Shown here: positions 1 to 9,011 of the stretch, in pieces
How the letters are laid out: every line of letters begins with the position of its first letter
Numbering within the stretch: the stretch's first letter is position 1
Assembly: GCF_002433005.1 (NCBI RefSeq)
Contig: NZ_DJHF01000006.1
Location: 1-47,119 of the forward strand
Length of the DNA stretch: 47,119 bases
Direction of reading: 5' to 3'
From: Acetomicrobium sp. UBA5826
GTDB lineage: Bacteria; Synergistota; Synergistia; Synergistales; Acetomicrobiaceae
Made by a program: the position numbers and the translations under genes
Notes under the pieces: generated by a model
The model's database searches: none
What the model was told of the DNA's origin: nothing
Seen by the model: only the letters and a program-made list of their open reading frames with translations

Positions 1-71
1 TGAACTTGTCAAGGTGCTGATTGAATACCTCCGGTGTGTTACGAAATCATTGCAGCCCGAAGGTAAGTGTT

Positions 72-100
72 ATATTAGCTTCATCGATACCATTTGTCAA
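72..100 (-). promoter_or_regulatory. Strong sigma70-type promoter reading leftward out of the window
   Basis: On the minus strand a perfect TTGACA (95-100) is separated by 17 bases from TAATAT (72-77). It lies downstream of recA and points towards the left edge, so it probably drives the next minus-strand gene outside the window. A GGAGG lies at 28-32, but no start codon follows at a usual distance before the edge. The rest of 1-221 is AT-rich, with no supported gene and no clear terminator for recA. Confidence 0.55.
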
Positions 101-221
101 TACCAACTATGAGTATCAGTTTCATAAATAAGATACATACTATATGATATGAATAACTTACTATAAACTATAATTTATATTAAATAAAAGGGACAAGCAC
201 AACAAATAATCTATGTCATAA

Positions 222-1370
222 CTATTCCGAATCATCTACTTCCAATTCAAGTACTTCCTCTTCGTCACCAAGTACTATCCCGTCGGAATTTCCCCCACGT
301 TCCTCCTCGCTGGCATCCTCTTCCTTTGCATACCTCGGAGGCGACAAATTCACCAGACCAGCCGTTTCAGCCAAAATGCTTTTAACTTCCTGAGCTATCT
401 CTTCCATTAATTCCGGTTGTTCTTCCATCAGCTGAGCAACCTTTTCTTTGCCTTGGCCAAGTGTTTCTCCTTTATACGCCAGCCAAGAACCTCTTTTTTT
501 GATCACATCCATATCTAACGCCATGTCCAAGATTGCCATTGCCTTCGGGATTCCTCTTCCGTATATCAATGAAGCATGAGCTACCCTGAAGGGCGGCGCT
601 TGCTTATTTTTGACTACTTTGATCCAAAGTTCGTGTCCGATGATGCTATCTCCCTTTGTGATCGACTTTCCCCTGCGCACTTCTATGCGAACGGAACTGT
701 AAAATTTCAGCGCTCTTCCTCCGGTCGTCGTCTCTTGGGGCCCGCCATATCCGGACATTCCAATTTGAGCTCTCAGTTGGTTTATAAAGACGACAACACA
801 CTTGCTCTTGGATATTGAAGCCGCAAGCCTCCTTAGAGCATAGGACATCAAACGCGCCTGCAACCCAACTTGGGTTTCTCCAATCTTGCCGTCTATTTCC
901 GCTTGAGGAGTGAGCGCCGCAACGGAATCCACTACTAAGATATCTACGGCTCCGCTCCGCACGAGGGAGTCTAAAATATACAGCGCCTGTTCTCCGCTAT
1001 CTGGTTGGGAAATAAAGAGGCTTTTTGTGTCCACACCGACGGAAATGGCTAAAGAGGGATCAAGTGCATGTTCGGCGTCTATAAATGCCGCTACACCTCC
1101 CAGCTTTTGAGCCTCCGCTACGGGATGCAGGGCGAGCGTAGTCTTTCCGGATCCCTCAGGCCCAAATATCTCTATTATTCTGCCGCGGGGCAATCCCCCC
1201 GTACCAAGTGCGATATCCAAAGGCAATATGCCGGTTGGTATTACCTCCACAGACGAAACGCCTCCATCGCCTAAACGCATTATGGCTCCTTCCCCGAACT
1301 TGCTTTTAATATCAGAAATAGCCTGTTGAAGTATATCTTCTCTCGTTTTAGCGCTTTCTTTTTTTGCCAT
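222..1370 (-). CDS. recA: Recombinase RecA
   Basis: RecA forms ATP-dependent filaments on single-stranded DNA, drives homologous recombination and stimulates LexA-type self-cleavage. The 382-residue product has the usual length. The Walker A motif GPEGSGKTT is at residues 70-78, a Walker B-like run ILVVDS follows near 145, and the loop-2 region around NQLRAQIGMSGYGG and the ATP-cap region are recognisable. The C-terminal 30 residues are very acidic (many E and D), as in other RecA tails. It is the last gene of the minus-strand housekeeping run, 3 bases after thpR. The cinA-thpR-recA order fits the common association of cinA with recA. Identification is secure. Confidence 0.97.
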   Translation of the reverse strand: MAKKESAKTREDILQQAISDIKSKFGEGAIMRLGDGGVSSVEVIPTGILPLDIALGTGGLPRGRIIEIFGPEGSGKTTLALHPVAEAQKLGGVAAFIDAEHALDPSLAISVGVDTKSLFISQPDSGEQALYILDSLVRSGAVDILVVDSVAALTPQAEIDGKIGETQVGLQARLMSYALRRLAASISKSKCVVVFINQLRAQIGMSGYGGPQETTTGGRALKFYSSVRIEVRRGKSITKGDSIIGHELWIKVVKNKQAPPFRVAHASLIYGRGIPKAMAILDMALDMDVIKKRGSWLAYKGETLGQGKEKVAQLMEEQPELMEEIAQEVKSILAETAGLVNLSPPRYAKEEDASEEERGGNSDGIVLGDEEEVLELEVDDSE

Positions 1371-1373
1371 AAT

Positions 1374-1982
1374 TTATAAGGCACCTCCCAGTTTGTAACG
1401 AACCAAAGGAGTGTAAATAGCTCCCCTGGGCGTTAGGTCGCTTTTCATAAAAGTAAAAATTTCTACAGGCCAAGATATGTCACGAACTTTCATGTTGGCC
1501 ATAAAATCGATTAAAGTTGGCGTAACATCAGACGGTTTTTTGACTCTTGCTAAAGTTAAATGGGGAGAAAAGGGTTTTTCGTCTTTATGAACGCCCTTAA
1601 AGGAAGAACATACTTTCTCTACCATTAATTGCAGCTTAAATAAAGGAGACAAATCACCTGATATCCCTAACCATAAAACTCTGGGCCGCTTTAGACTTGG
1701 GAATCCGCCTATACCAGAAAGTTTTAAAGTGAAAGGATCAATCCTCGAAGTATCGAGCCTCTCTTTCAATTCTCGAGATATCATATCCACGGTGGGTTGT
1801 GATATATTGCCGCAAAACTTAAGCGTTAAATGAAGTGCTTCTCTGCTCACCCATTTAAGGTTAGGGGCTAGGGGTTTAAGTTTTTCCGTTATTTCTTCAA
1901 TTTCGTCCTTTAAATAGTCGTCTAGCTCGATGCTTAGAAAACACCTGATTTGATTATTTTGAACATTATCTTTTTTGGCCAA
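1374..1982 (-). CDS. thpR: RNA 2',3'-cyclic phosphodiesterase (2'-5' RNA ligase family)
   Basis: This is a 202-residue member of the 2H phosphoesterase family, which hydrolyses 2',3'-cyclic phosphate ends of RNA. Both catalytic HxTx motifs are visible: HLTLKF near residue 50 and HLTLAR near residue 145, with the expected spacing of about 95 residues. The start is TTG at 1982, overlapping the end of cinA by 17 bases; no in-frame ATG gives an intact N-terminal strand (IRCFLSIEL). A GGGAG lies about 10 bases upstream. It is translationally linked to cinA upstream and recA downstream. The family is certain; the physiological RNA substrate is not known. Confidence 0.9.
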   Translation of the reverse strand: MAKKDNVQNNQIRCFLSIELDDYLKDEIEEITEKLKPLAPNLKWVSREALHLTLKFCGNISQPTVDMISRELKERLDTSRIDPFTLKLSGIGGFPSLKRPRVLWLGISGDLSPLFKLQLMVEKVCSSFKGVHKDEKPFSPHLTLARVKKPSDVTPTLIDFMANMKVRDISWPVEIFTFMKSDLTPRGAIYTPLVRYKLGGAL

Positions 1983-3195
1983 GCCTCTTTAACTCCCTCC
2001 AAATTGCCTCTAAGGCTATATTTTTGCTCCAAAGGCGTATAGTTTCCCTATCTCCGTTGAGATGCCTCGTAAAGGCCCTCTCGTCACCCCTTGCGGAAGA
2101 GACGGCGAAACATACTGTTCCGACGGGCTTATTAGGGCTTCCCCCCGATGGCCCAGCAATACCGGTAACAGAGACCGCATAGTCGGCTTTGAAAATTCTC
2201 ATAGCACCACTCGCCATGGCAAGCGCACATTCCTCGCTAACTGCTCCAAAACTATCCAATACTTTCTCAGGGACTCCCAAAATGATCTTCTTAGCTAAAT
2301 TGCTGTAACATACAGCACTTCCCGCAAAAACCGAAGACGCTCCCGGAATTCTTGTAATGGATTCTCCTACCATACCACCCGTACAAGATTCGGCGAAAGC
2401 TAAGCTTGCTTTTAAATCTGACGCAAGTGCAATTATGGCTTCTTCTAAACAAGAAACATCGTCGGGAAGCACGTCATCCTCGAGAATTGTTTTAATTTCA
2501 CACAGAAGAGTGGACGTTAATTCCTCAGATCCCTTTATGGCCAAAGTCACTACATTGGGTTCCGGCAAAAACATAATATAGTTGGGAAACTTTTTAACTA
2601 GGTCGCCTAGAGCTTCCTTCAGTTCACTTTCAGGCCATCCTACGATCTTGCATAAAGCAAGGCGTATGGAGGCAACCTTTTTCAGGCCACTCAGATATTG
2701 CTGCGCCATAGCCTTAAATTCCATCGGCACTCCCGGTAGGGCTAGAATTTCGGTTTTCCCGGCGTGAACCAAAAAACCTAGAGCAGAACCCACAGGGTTA
2801 AAAATAGCCTTTGAACCCAATGGAATGGACGCCTGCTTATCGCAACATCCTTCTAGATATTTTTTAGATTCAAACGAATGCCGGGCAATGATGCAATCGT
2901 AAGTTTCATCATCCCTCACCAGAGGAACCTCTAGAAACTTGGCTATAGCTGCTCTCGTCCTGTCATCATGTGTGGGGCCAAGACCGCCTGAAATAACAAT
3001 GAGGTCCACTTTACCAACCCAATAATTCAGTAAGTCTATAAGAATTTCCTCTTCATCTCTAATGACTTCTAAAGCTCTTACATCATAATCTCTAAGGGCC
3101 AACTCCCTGGAGAGCCATGAAACATTGTCTTCCCTTTTAAGTCCTAAAACGAGCTCATCGCCAATAGCGACTAACAACGCCTTTTTTATAAACAT
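1966..3195 (-). CDS. cinA: CinA-like protein (MoCF domain plus nicotinamide-nucleotide amidase)
   Basis: A 409-residue two-domain protein. The N-terminal half (about 1-170) is a molybdopterin-binding/COG1058-type domain with GDELVLG and the ISGGLGPTHDD loop. The C-terminal part (about 250-405) is a PncC-type nicotinamide mononucleotide deamidase domain with ESCTGGMVGE and SAVCYSN. Full-length CinA proteins of this architecture recycle NMN and often also carry ADP-ribose pyrophosphatase activity; which activity operates here cannot be told from sequence. It sits 6 bases after pgpA and overlaps thpR. The length and both domains are intact. Confidence 0.93.
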   Translation of the reverse strand: MFIKKALLVAIGDELVLGLKREDNVSWLSRELALRDYDVRALEVIRDEEEILIDLLNYWVGKVDLIVISGGLGPTHDDRTRAAIAKFLEVPLVRDDETYDCIIARHSFESKKYLEGCCDKQASIPLGSKAIFNPVGSALGFLVHAGKTEILALPGVPMEFKAMAQQYLSGLKKVASIRLALCKIVGWPESELKEALGDLVKKFPNYIMFLPEPNVVTLAIKGSEELTSTLLCEIKTILEDDVLPDDVSCLEEAIIALASDLKASLAFAESCTGGMVGESITRIPGASSVFAGSAVCYSNLAKKIILGVPEKVLDSFGAVSEECALAMASGAMRIFKADYAVSVTGIAGPSGGSPNKPVGTVCFAVSSARGDERAFTRHLNGDRETIRLWSKNIALEAIWRELKRLGQKR

Positions 3196-3201
3196 ACTTT
3201 C

Positions 3202-3663
3202 CTACCTCGCCAATATGTTTACAAAACCACCATCAAAATAAAGCCACTTAACGACACATAATATAAGATTGGTCATTACGCCACCCACAAAATCATCGGC
3301 CATTATACCCCATCCGCCGGGTGCTTTTTCGCTCCAGGAAATAGGAAATGGCTTGAATATATCAAGGACTCTGAAGAGAAAAAGGCCTGCTATTACATAA
3401 CCGGTGGGGTGTCCATACAATGCTATCCAAGTACCTATGACCTCATCTATGACAACTTCCTTGGGGTCTTTCTCTTTTATTCTTTTGGAATATCTATCGG
3501 AGGCGATAACTCCAGCCAGCGCAATAACAATTATCAGCCACCAGGAAGGCCTTGTAATAACAAAAACAGCTGCGGCTACGCATGATGCCAGAGTGCCCGG
3601 CATCGACGACACTCTACCTACTCCCCACAAAACAGCAGCTTCTTCAAAAAAATTACCCCTCAT
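3202..3663 (-). CDS. pgpA: Phosphatidylglycerophosphatase A
   Basis: This integral membrane enzyme dephosphorylates phosphatidylglycerophosphate to phosphatidylglycerol. The 153-residue product carries the PgpA pattern: an N-terminal GxGR...PGT segment (residues about 14-26), the VIDEVIGTW metal-binding segment near 72-80, and several hydrophobic helices. The ATG at 3663 is preferred over a TTG two codons upstream because GAGG lies 9 bases before the ATG but only 3 before the TTG. It overlaps the end of rimO by 11 bases, indicating translational coupling. Confidence 0.9.
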   Translation of the reverse strand: MRGNFFEEAAVLWGVGRVSSMPGTLASCVAAAVFVITRPSWWLIIVIALAGVIASDRYSKRIKEKDPKEVVIDEVIGTWIALYGHPTGYVIAGLFLFRVLDIFKPFPISWSEKAPGGWGIMADDFVGGVMTNLILCVVKWLYFDGGFVNILAR

Positions 3664-4960
3664 CGACAACTACCTCGGCTTCCATATCGTGCTCTGTAAC
3701 TGCATTAATTCTCACATTTAGAAAGCCCCCACAAGGTACATCCTTCACTCCCTTTATTGCAATAACGCCGTCAACCTCCGGAGCTTCTCTAAAGGATCTT
3801 CCCAATACACAATCCTCGTAGTTTCTTTCTTCTACGATGACCTTTAGCTTGCGACCTAAAAAACGTTCCTGTCGGCTCAATGATATATCTGCCTGCAGTT
3901 CCATCAATATGTCTAACCTTTTCCTTTTGACCTCGTCAGAAACCTGTTTCTTTATGCCAGCTGCCTTGGTGCCCTCTTCCGGCGAATACAAAAAGGCTCC
4001 AACTCTGTCTATCTCCATATCCTCGAGAAAGCGCAGTACTTTTTTAAATTTAAAATTATCTTCTCCCGGAAAACCAACAATTATAGTAGTCCTCAGTGCA
4101 AAATCCGGATCTATTTTTCTTGCGTAGGAAAATATCCTTCGTAAATCCGATTCGGTCACATTTCTATTCATACACGAAAGGATCTCATCATCAACATGTT
4201 GGATTGGAATGTCAAGATATCTTAGGACATTTTTATAGCTGGCGATGCGCTCTAGAAATTTTTCATTAACACGCATCGGATGAAGATATAAAGGCCTAAT
4301 CCACATACCGTCGGGCACATGTTTTTCCAACAAATCAAGCAACTCAACTAAATGAGAGGAACCGTCCCAATCCATGCCATAGGCAGTCAAATCTTGTCCC
4401 ACTAGGCAAATCTCCTTTGCTCCCTGCAATACGAGATTTTCCGCTTCTTCTAAAATCTCATCAATAGACCTGCTTCTCAGTCGACCCCTAATAGAGGGTA
4501 TAGTGCAATAGCTGCAGCAATTATTGCATCCTTCCGTTATCTTTAGATACCTGCTCCACGTTGTCGTCTCCGGGATAAAACCCCGCAAACAAGGCGAAAA
4601 GCTCGTGTCATTTACGCCAAGACAGCTCAAAACATGTTCCCATTCTTCCGACCTTGCCCATATGTCTACCGTTGGGAACTCCCTTTTTAAGTCGTCGCCA
4701 TACCGGTTCAAGAGACAGCCTAAAACGCCAATTTTTTTAACCTTTCCCAAACCTTTAAGCTCTTCCAAATGCAGGATGACATCGATACTCTCCTTAACTG
4801 CAGGCTCTATGAAGGCGCAGGTGTTCACGAGTATGACGTCGGCTGACTCGAAATTTTCCGCAAACCCAAATCCCTTTGAAGTCATTGCCCCGGCAAGCTT
4901 TTCGCTATCTACCTGATTTTTTGCACACCCTAAACTTACTATGAAAACTCTTTCTTTCAT
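3653..4960 (-). CDS. rimO: Ribosomal protein S12 methylthiotransferase RimO
   Basis: A radical-SAM methylthiotransferase that modifies a conserved aspartate of ribosomal protein S12. The 435-residue protein has the three N-terminal cluster cysteines (C12 in SLGCAKNQ, C48 in NTCAFI, C82 in LGCL), the radical-SAM CxxxCxxC at C145, C149 and C152, and a C-terminal TRAM domain. SLGCAKN and the CSYC context favour RimO over MiaB. The open frame extends 29 codons upstream, but the ATG at 4960 is chosen: it begins directly on the family N-terminus, has AAGGCGG upstream, and overlaps the preceding stop codon as TAATG. Confidence 0.94.
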   Translation of the reverse strand: MKERVFIVSLGCAKNQVDSEKLAGAMTSKGFGFAENFESADVILVNTCAFIEPAVKESIDVILHLEELKGLGKVKKIGVLGCLLNRYGDDLKREFPTVDIWARSEEWEHVLSCLGVNDTSFSPCLRGFIPETTTWSRYLKITEGCNNCCSYCTIPSIRGRLRSRSIDEILEEAENLVLQGAKEICLVGQDLTAYGMDWDGSSHLVELLDLLEKHVPDGMWIRPLYLHPMRVNEKFLERIASYKNVLRYLDIPIQHVDDEILSCMNRNVTESDLRRIFSYARKIDPDFALRTTIIVGFPGEDNFKFKKVLRFLEDMEIDRVGAFLYSPEEGTKAAGIKKQVSDEVKRKRLDILMELQADISLSRQERFLGRKLKVIVEERNYEDCVLGRSFREAPEVDGVIAIKGVKDVPCGGFLNVRINAVTEHDMEAEVVVDEG

Positions 4961-5865
4961 TAATCCGCCTTCACGACCTTCCCGTCTGCCTGATAAAGGA
5001 CTGTAACCACGGAACCTCTGGGCATCTCTGCCTTTGTTCCCATCCACGTTACATCCACTGCAGCCACGTTGCCAAAACGCACCTTGATAGGCTCGCCAGT
5101 TGTCTCAAAGGTCTTCGTCTCGTTTCGCTGAAGAGTTCCTTCGTATATTTTTTCGTCTCCCCTTGAAACTCGCACCCAACACCTTCCTCTGGAAGCCTTG
5201 ATCTCCAATATCTTAGAGATTTCCTTTGCAGTTTCCTCTTTCTCTTTTTCTTGTGCTTTCATCGCTTCCCCGCCCTCGACGTGAGGTAAGGTGGCTTGTA
5301 AAGAAACATCTTCATCGTGTCTTTCAACAATAATGGATTGTTCTTGATTATCTTCAAAGCCGTTTATTACAGCTAGGATATCCTCCGGCGAGGCGTCTGG
5401 GCCAACTTCCGTCTCCACTGATACGACATTTTTAGGCTGTTTAATTATGTCTATAACATGCTCCCTGCGAAGATAAAGCAAACTCCCGCTTGCCCCCAAA
5501 AGCAAGATCAAGACAGCATATATCCACCACCTTGAGGTTGCCTTGAACCCTTTGGGCGGGGGGGTATAAGTACCCAGAACAGATGATATTTCGACCTGCT
5601 CGTCCATTGGAAGAAACGAATCATATTGAGACCACAACTCCGAAAGTCCGAGGTAGCTCAAATATTCCTTAATAAAGAAACGGGCAAATATCCTTCCTGG
5701 CAATCGATCCATTTCGCCGCATTCAATAGCTAACAGATGACTGCGAGGTATTTTGGTATCTTTGGCTACGTCATCCAAAGATAACCGCCTTTCCTCTCGC
5801 GTGCGTCGAAGAATATCGCCTAATTCCGAGAGACTTTTGCCCTTGAGATCTTTATCCTTCGCCAC
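4960..5865 (-). CDS. RodZ-like transmembrane helix-turn-helix protein
   Basis: A 301-residue protein with an N-terminal Xre/HTH_25 domain (about residues 10-75: LGDILRRTREERRLSLDDVA...IPRSHLLAIE), a linker, one transmembrane segment (about 112-134, WWIYAVLILLLG), a variable acidic stretch, and a C-terminal DUF4115-type beta domain (about 218-300). This is the RodZ architecture; RodZ links MreB to the membrane in rod-shape maintenance. It is directly followed by rimO and preceded by rpe with no gap. The domain order is clear. The role in cell shape is inferred from the family, and no mreB is present here. Confidence 0.8.
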   Translation of the reverse strand: MAKDKDLKGKSLSELGDILRRTREERRLSLDDVAKDTKIPRSHLLAIECGEMDRLPGRIFARFFIKEYLSYLGLSELWSQYDSFLPMDEQVEISSVLGTYTPPPKGFKATSRWWIYAVLILLLGASGSLLYLRREHVIDIIKQPKNVVSVETEVGPDASPEDILAVINGFEDNQEQSIIVERHDEDVSLQATLPHVEGGEAMKAQEKEKEETAKEISKILEIKASRGRCWVRVSRGDEKIYEGTLQRNETKTFETTGEPIKVRFGNVAAVDVTWMGTKAEMPRGSVVTVLYQADGKVVKAD

Positions 5866-6540
5866 CTATTGGAACACCTCCATTATCTTATCCCGCATGG
5901 TTTTTAAAGCAAAGGCAGGATCGCTATGGCCAAATACGGCGTTCCCGGCTACAATCACATCACAACCGTAGCGCACTGCGGTTTGTACATTTTCCAGTCC
6001 TAATCCTCCATCCATCTCTATTAAAAAGTTAAAATTTTTAACTGCCCGTTCTCTGTAAAGCCATCCAGCCTTTTCCAAAACCTGCGGAATGAACTTTTGA
6101 CCTCCAAACCCCGGATTTACTGACATAACCAAAACCATGTCCAGGAAAGGAAGGAGTGGAGCAACCCACTCCACAGGTGTTCCGGGATTAAGGGCAATAC
6201 CACATTTTATACCGCTGTCTCTTATGCGTTGTAAAACTCTATGAGCGTGAGGGGTTGCCTCTATCTGTATTGTCAAGTAGTCGACACCTAGGGGAAGAAA
6301 TAAATCTATAAAACACTCAGGCGATTCGACCATAAGATGCACATCGATAGGAAGAGAAATGTTTTCATCACTTCTAAGTGCAGCCACCAAATTTGGCCCG
6401 TAGGCCAAATTTGGCACAAAATGACCATCCATCACATCAATATGTAACCAGTCGCACTGCCCTTTAATTTTTTCAATATCACCCGCTATATCGAGCGGGT
6501 TAGCCGACAAAAGAGATGGAGCTAAAATAACTTTTCTCAA
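5866..6540 (-). CDS. rpe: Ribulose-phosphate 3-epimerase
   Basis: A 224-residue TIM-barrel enzyme that interconverts ribulose 5-phosphate and xylulose 5-phosphate in the pentose phosphate pathway. Characteristic motifs are present in order: APSLLSAN at the N-terminus, LHIDVMDGHFVPN (about 31-43) with a metal-binding His and Asp, DVHLMV (about 86-91), MSVNPGFGGQKF (about 139-150), and EMDGGL (about 175-180) with the second catalytic Asp. The length is typical. Its start overlaps the end of the PASTA gene by four bases and its stop abuts the RodZ-like gene. Confidence 0.96.
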   Translation of the reverse strand: MRKVILAPSLLSANPLDIAGDIEKIKGQCDWLHIDVMDGHFVPNLAYGPNLVAALRSDENISLPIDVHLMVESPECFIDLFLPLGVDYLTIQIEATPHAHRVLQRIRDSGIKCGIALNPGTPVEWVAPLLPFLDMVLVMSVNPGFGGQKFIPQVLEKAGWLYRERAVKNFNFLIEMDGGLGLENVQTAVRYGCDVIVAGNAVFGHSDPAFALKTMRDKIMEVFQ

Positions 6541-7676
6541 AAATACCTCTCCTCCCAGACAAACTCTCCTCCTAAGTATATAGTTACGACCAACTGCTCC
6601 GTGTACGGTATGTCGAGCGTTATATATTCGTTACCCTTTACCTCTTTACTCAAAATAGTACGTTCCCCTCTTTTATCGGTCGCCTTAATGACTAACTCCA
6701 AAGGTCGCGATAAAGGAGGAACGGGATATCTAACTTTGGCCTGTTTCGTCTCTGCTTGCTGCTCATCGGCTCCTTTTTGTCCGGAAACATCTGCAGGCTT
6801 AGGTTGCGGTTTCTCGGTTTTTACCTCCTCATGTTGTGTTCCTTCGCCATCAGGTTTTGCCGGTTCCTTGGCTGCAGGTTTAGGGGGCGAAGCAACGACA
6901 TCTTGAGAAATCGCAGCTCCGGGAACTCTGACTACTTCCTGAGAAGGTTGTTTTTGAGGAGCTTTCCCGCTGGATACTATCAAAGTGACTTGGCTCCCCC
7001 TCGCCACTTGCGTTCCGTCTCTAGGCTTGGTCGACATTACAACTCCCTGTTGAGTCGAAATTGTATCTATATATTCTATATTTTTTGCAAATAAGCCCAC
7101 TTCGCTCAACACTTTTTTGGCCTCTTCAACGTTCATTCCCGTAACGTTGGGCAAGGGAAAAACGTTATTGTCGCCAACGTTAGGGCCGAGGCTGACCAAC
7201 ACATTGACGCGGGTTTTTGGCGGCACCCTGGCAGGAGCTGCAGGACTTTGGGCAATAACAACTCCAGGAGGAACATTGCTATCGTAAATGCGCAAGACAT
7301 CTCCAGCAATAAAGCCCGATTCTTCTAGCTTACTCAATGCACTTTCATACTGCATTCCCCTGACATCAGGAAGTGCATGACGCTCGCCACCGCTACTCAC
7401 TCGCAATATAACAACTCTGCCGCGTTTCACTTTATCTCCTGCTTCGGGCAATTGCCCCAAGACCACTCCAGGCATTTGATAGGAACCGACTTCCTCCACC
7501 TTGGGCAACAACCCCAATTGCTGGAGATTTTCCATTGCCACGATGGCACTTTTCCCTACTAAATCAGGCATCGTTACACTGCTCCCACCGAAGAAGACAA
7601 AATAGAGCATGGTCAAACCGCTGCAAACTAATACCAATAAGACAATCAGTAAAGAGAGGCTAATCCATCGCCTCAT
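6537..7676 (-). CDS. Membrane-anchored PASTA-repeat protein without a kinase domain
   Basis: A 379-residue protein with a very short cytoplasmic N-terminus (MRRWI), one transmembrane helix (about 6-30), then three PASTA repeats (about 34-98, 99-165, 168-235). Each repeat shows the PDV/PNVTGM...A...L...G pattern. A Pro/Glu/Lys-rich linker (about 238-325) and a 50-residue beta-rich tail follow. PASTA repeats bind peptidoglycan fragments or penicillin-type ligands and usually form the outside part of a Ser/Thr kinase or a PBP. Here no kinase or transpeptidase domain is attached or adjacent, so the protein may be a stand-alone wall sensor or scaffold. It lies between rsmB and rpe. Confidence 0.8.
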   Translation of the reverse strand: MRRWISLSLLIVLLVLVCSGLTMLYFVFFGGSSVTMPDLVGKSAIVAMENLQQLGLLPKVEEVGSYQMPGVVLGQLPEAGDKVKRGRVVILRVSSGGERHALPDVRGMQYESALSKLEESGFIAGDVLRIYDSNVPPGVVIAQSPAAPARVPPKTRVNVLVSLGPNVGDNNVFPLPNVTGMNVEEAKKVLSEVGLFAKNIEYIDTISTQQGVVMSTKPRDGTQVARGSQVTLIVSSGKAPQKQPSQEVVRVPGAAISQDVVASPPKPAAKEPAKPDGEGTQHEEVKTEKPQPKPADVSGQKGADEQQAETKQAKVRYPVPPLSRPLELVIKATDKRGERTILSKEVKGNEYITLDIPYTEQLVVTIYLGGEFVWEERYF

Positions 7677-7688
7677 TTCTTTCCCCCC

Positions 7689-9011
7689 TCAGCGTTTCAT
7701 TAAAATACATAAAAAGAAACCATCCACCCAAGGACTCCCGGGCAACAAGTAATAACCAAAGGGTCGCCCCCTCTGTAAAGGGAACCCTCCTCCCTCTATC
7801 TCAATTTCTATGATATCGGGGTTAGAGCAAAGGGCCTCGCCTATTACCCTTTCGTTTTCTTCTCTAAAGACGCTACAGGTGCTGTAAACGACAATTCCCC
7901 CGGTAGTTACCATGCCGATAGCACGTTCCAACAAATCCCTTTGAAGATCCGAATATGAGGATAACTTTCCCGGAGAAAGCCTCCATTTGCCTTCCGGATG
8001 CCTGCCCCAAGTCCCGCTTCCGGAGCAGGGAGCATCTAACAACACTATTTCGGGTGCCTCTTCTGGCGCTAATTTGAGAGAATCTCCAACCTTCCATATG
8101 GATCTCTCCTGCACGCCCAACCTCCGAAGCTCTCTGCGTCCCGCATATACTCTGTTTTTTGAAAGATCCCAGGCTTCGATTGTCACGTCTTGCGCTCTTT
8201 CCAAAATATGTCCGGCTTTTATGCCCCGTCCGGCACACATGTCCAATATCTTCCTTTTCCCCAGCGACGAAGACAGAGACAGCACTTTATCGGAAACAAA
8301 AATTGACGATTCAGTTTGAGGCGTCCACAGGCCCTCGTTGTAGCCTAGCATCGAAGGGGGATGCCCAAAGGAATTGCTTCTGAGAACATAGTTAAAATAT
8401 GGAGACCTCCAGCTTTTCACACCCTCTTCAAAAAACTTCTCGCCCATTTCCCCAGGATCAGTCCGAGGAGACAGCCTAAAAGAGAGATAGGGTTTTATCA
8501 GCTGTGATACAAATAGCTTCTTGGCCAGATCCTGCCCCCAACTCTCCATCCATCGCCTAGCTATCCATTGCGGTAAACCCCAGAATAAAGCCTGATTTAT
8601 TTGGTTTGGGCTATTTTTCAACTCCTCTAACTTCTCTCTGCCATCGGATGCAATCTTGCGAAGGACGGCGTTGACTAGAGCGGCATCAGCCGGATTCTTC
8701 TTTTTAGTCGCCTCCACAAAGGCATTTACCAATGACTGCGGAACGAAGTGTTTAATCTCCAACAAACCGGCACAACCCAAGATTAAGATGTCACGAGTTT
8801 CAGCCTGCAAAGTCTCAAAGGGCCTTCTCAAAAAGGATCTTAGTATCTCTACCCAAAGATTGTAGCGGCGCATTGCACAATAGACCAATGTAGAAGCCAA
8901 CTTGCGTTCACCTTCAGGCAAATCTTCCCCGAATCGTCTCAGAACCTGTGAGAGAAACAAGCCTTTACGAGTTTCCTCCCATATCGCTAAGGCCGCCTCA
9001 ACACCCTTCAC
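7689..9011 (-). CDS. rsmB: 16S rRNA (cytosine(967)-C5)-methyltransferase RsmB
   Basis: A 440-residue protein with an N-terminal NusB-like RNA-binding domain (about 1-140) and a Rossmann methyltransferase domain. SAM motif I is DMCAGRGIK (about 248-256). Motif IV is DAPCSGSGTWG, with the Cys of PCSG, and motif VI is YSTCSVFREEN, whose Cys is the usual catalytic nucleophile of m5C methyltransferases. Its start codon meets the stop of the DUF6391 gene. Identification rests on the NusB fusion plus motifs, so RsmB is preferred over other NOL1/NOP2/sun relatives. Confidence 0.93.
   Translation of the reverse strand: MKGVEAALAIWEETRKGLFLSQVLRRFGEDLPEGERKLASTLVYCAMRRYNLWVEILRSFLRRPFETLQAETRDILILGCAGLLEIKHFVPQSLVNAFVEATKKKNPADAALVNAVLRKIASDGREKLEELKNSPNQINQALFWGLPQWIARRWMESWGQDLAKKLFVSQLIKPYLSFRLSPRTDPGEMGEKFFEEGVKSWRSPYFNYVLRSNSFGHPPSMLGYNEGLWTPQTESSIFVSDKVLSLSSSLGKRKILDMCAGRGIKAGHILERAQDVTIEAWDLSKNRVYAGRRELRRLGVQERSIWKVGDSLKLAPEEAPEIVLLDAPCSGSGTWGRHPEGKWRLSPGKLSSYSDLQRDLLERAIGMVTTGGIVVYSTCSVFREENERVIGEALCSNPDIIEIEIEGGGFPLQRGRPFGYYLLPGSPWVDGFFLCILMKR

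Noticed and set aside
2..112. Plus-strand open frame of 36 codons running in from the left edge, possible end of a gene
   Set aside because: It coincides with a strong minus-strand promoter (72-100), has no recognisable motif and is short enough to occur by chance.
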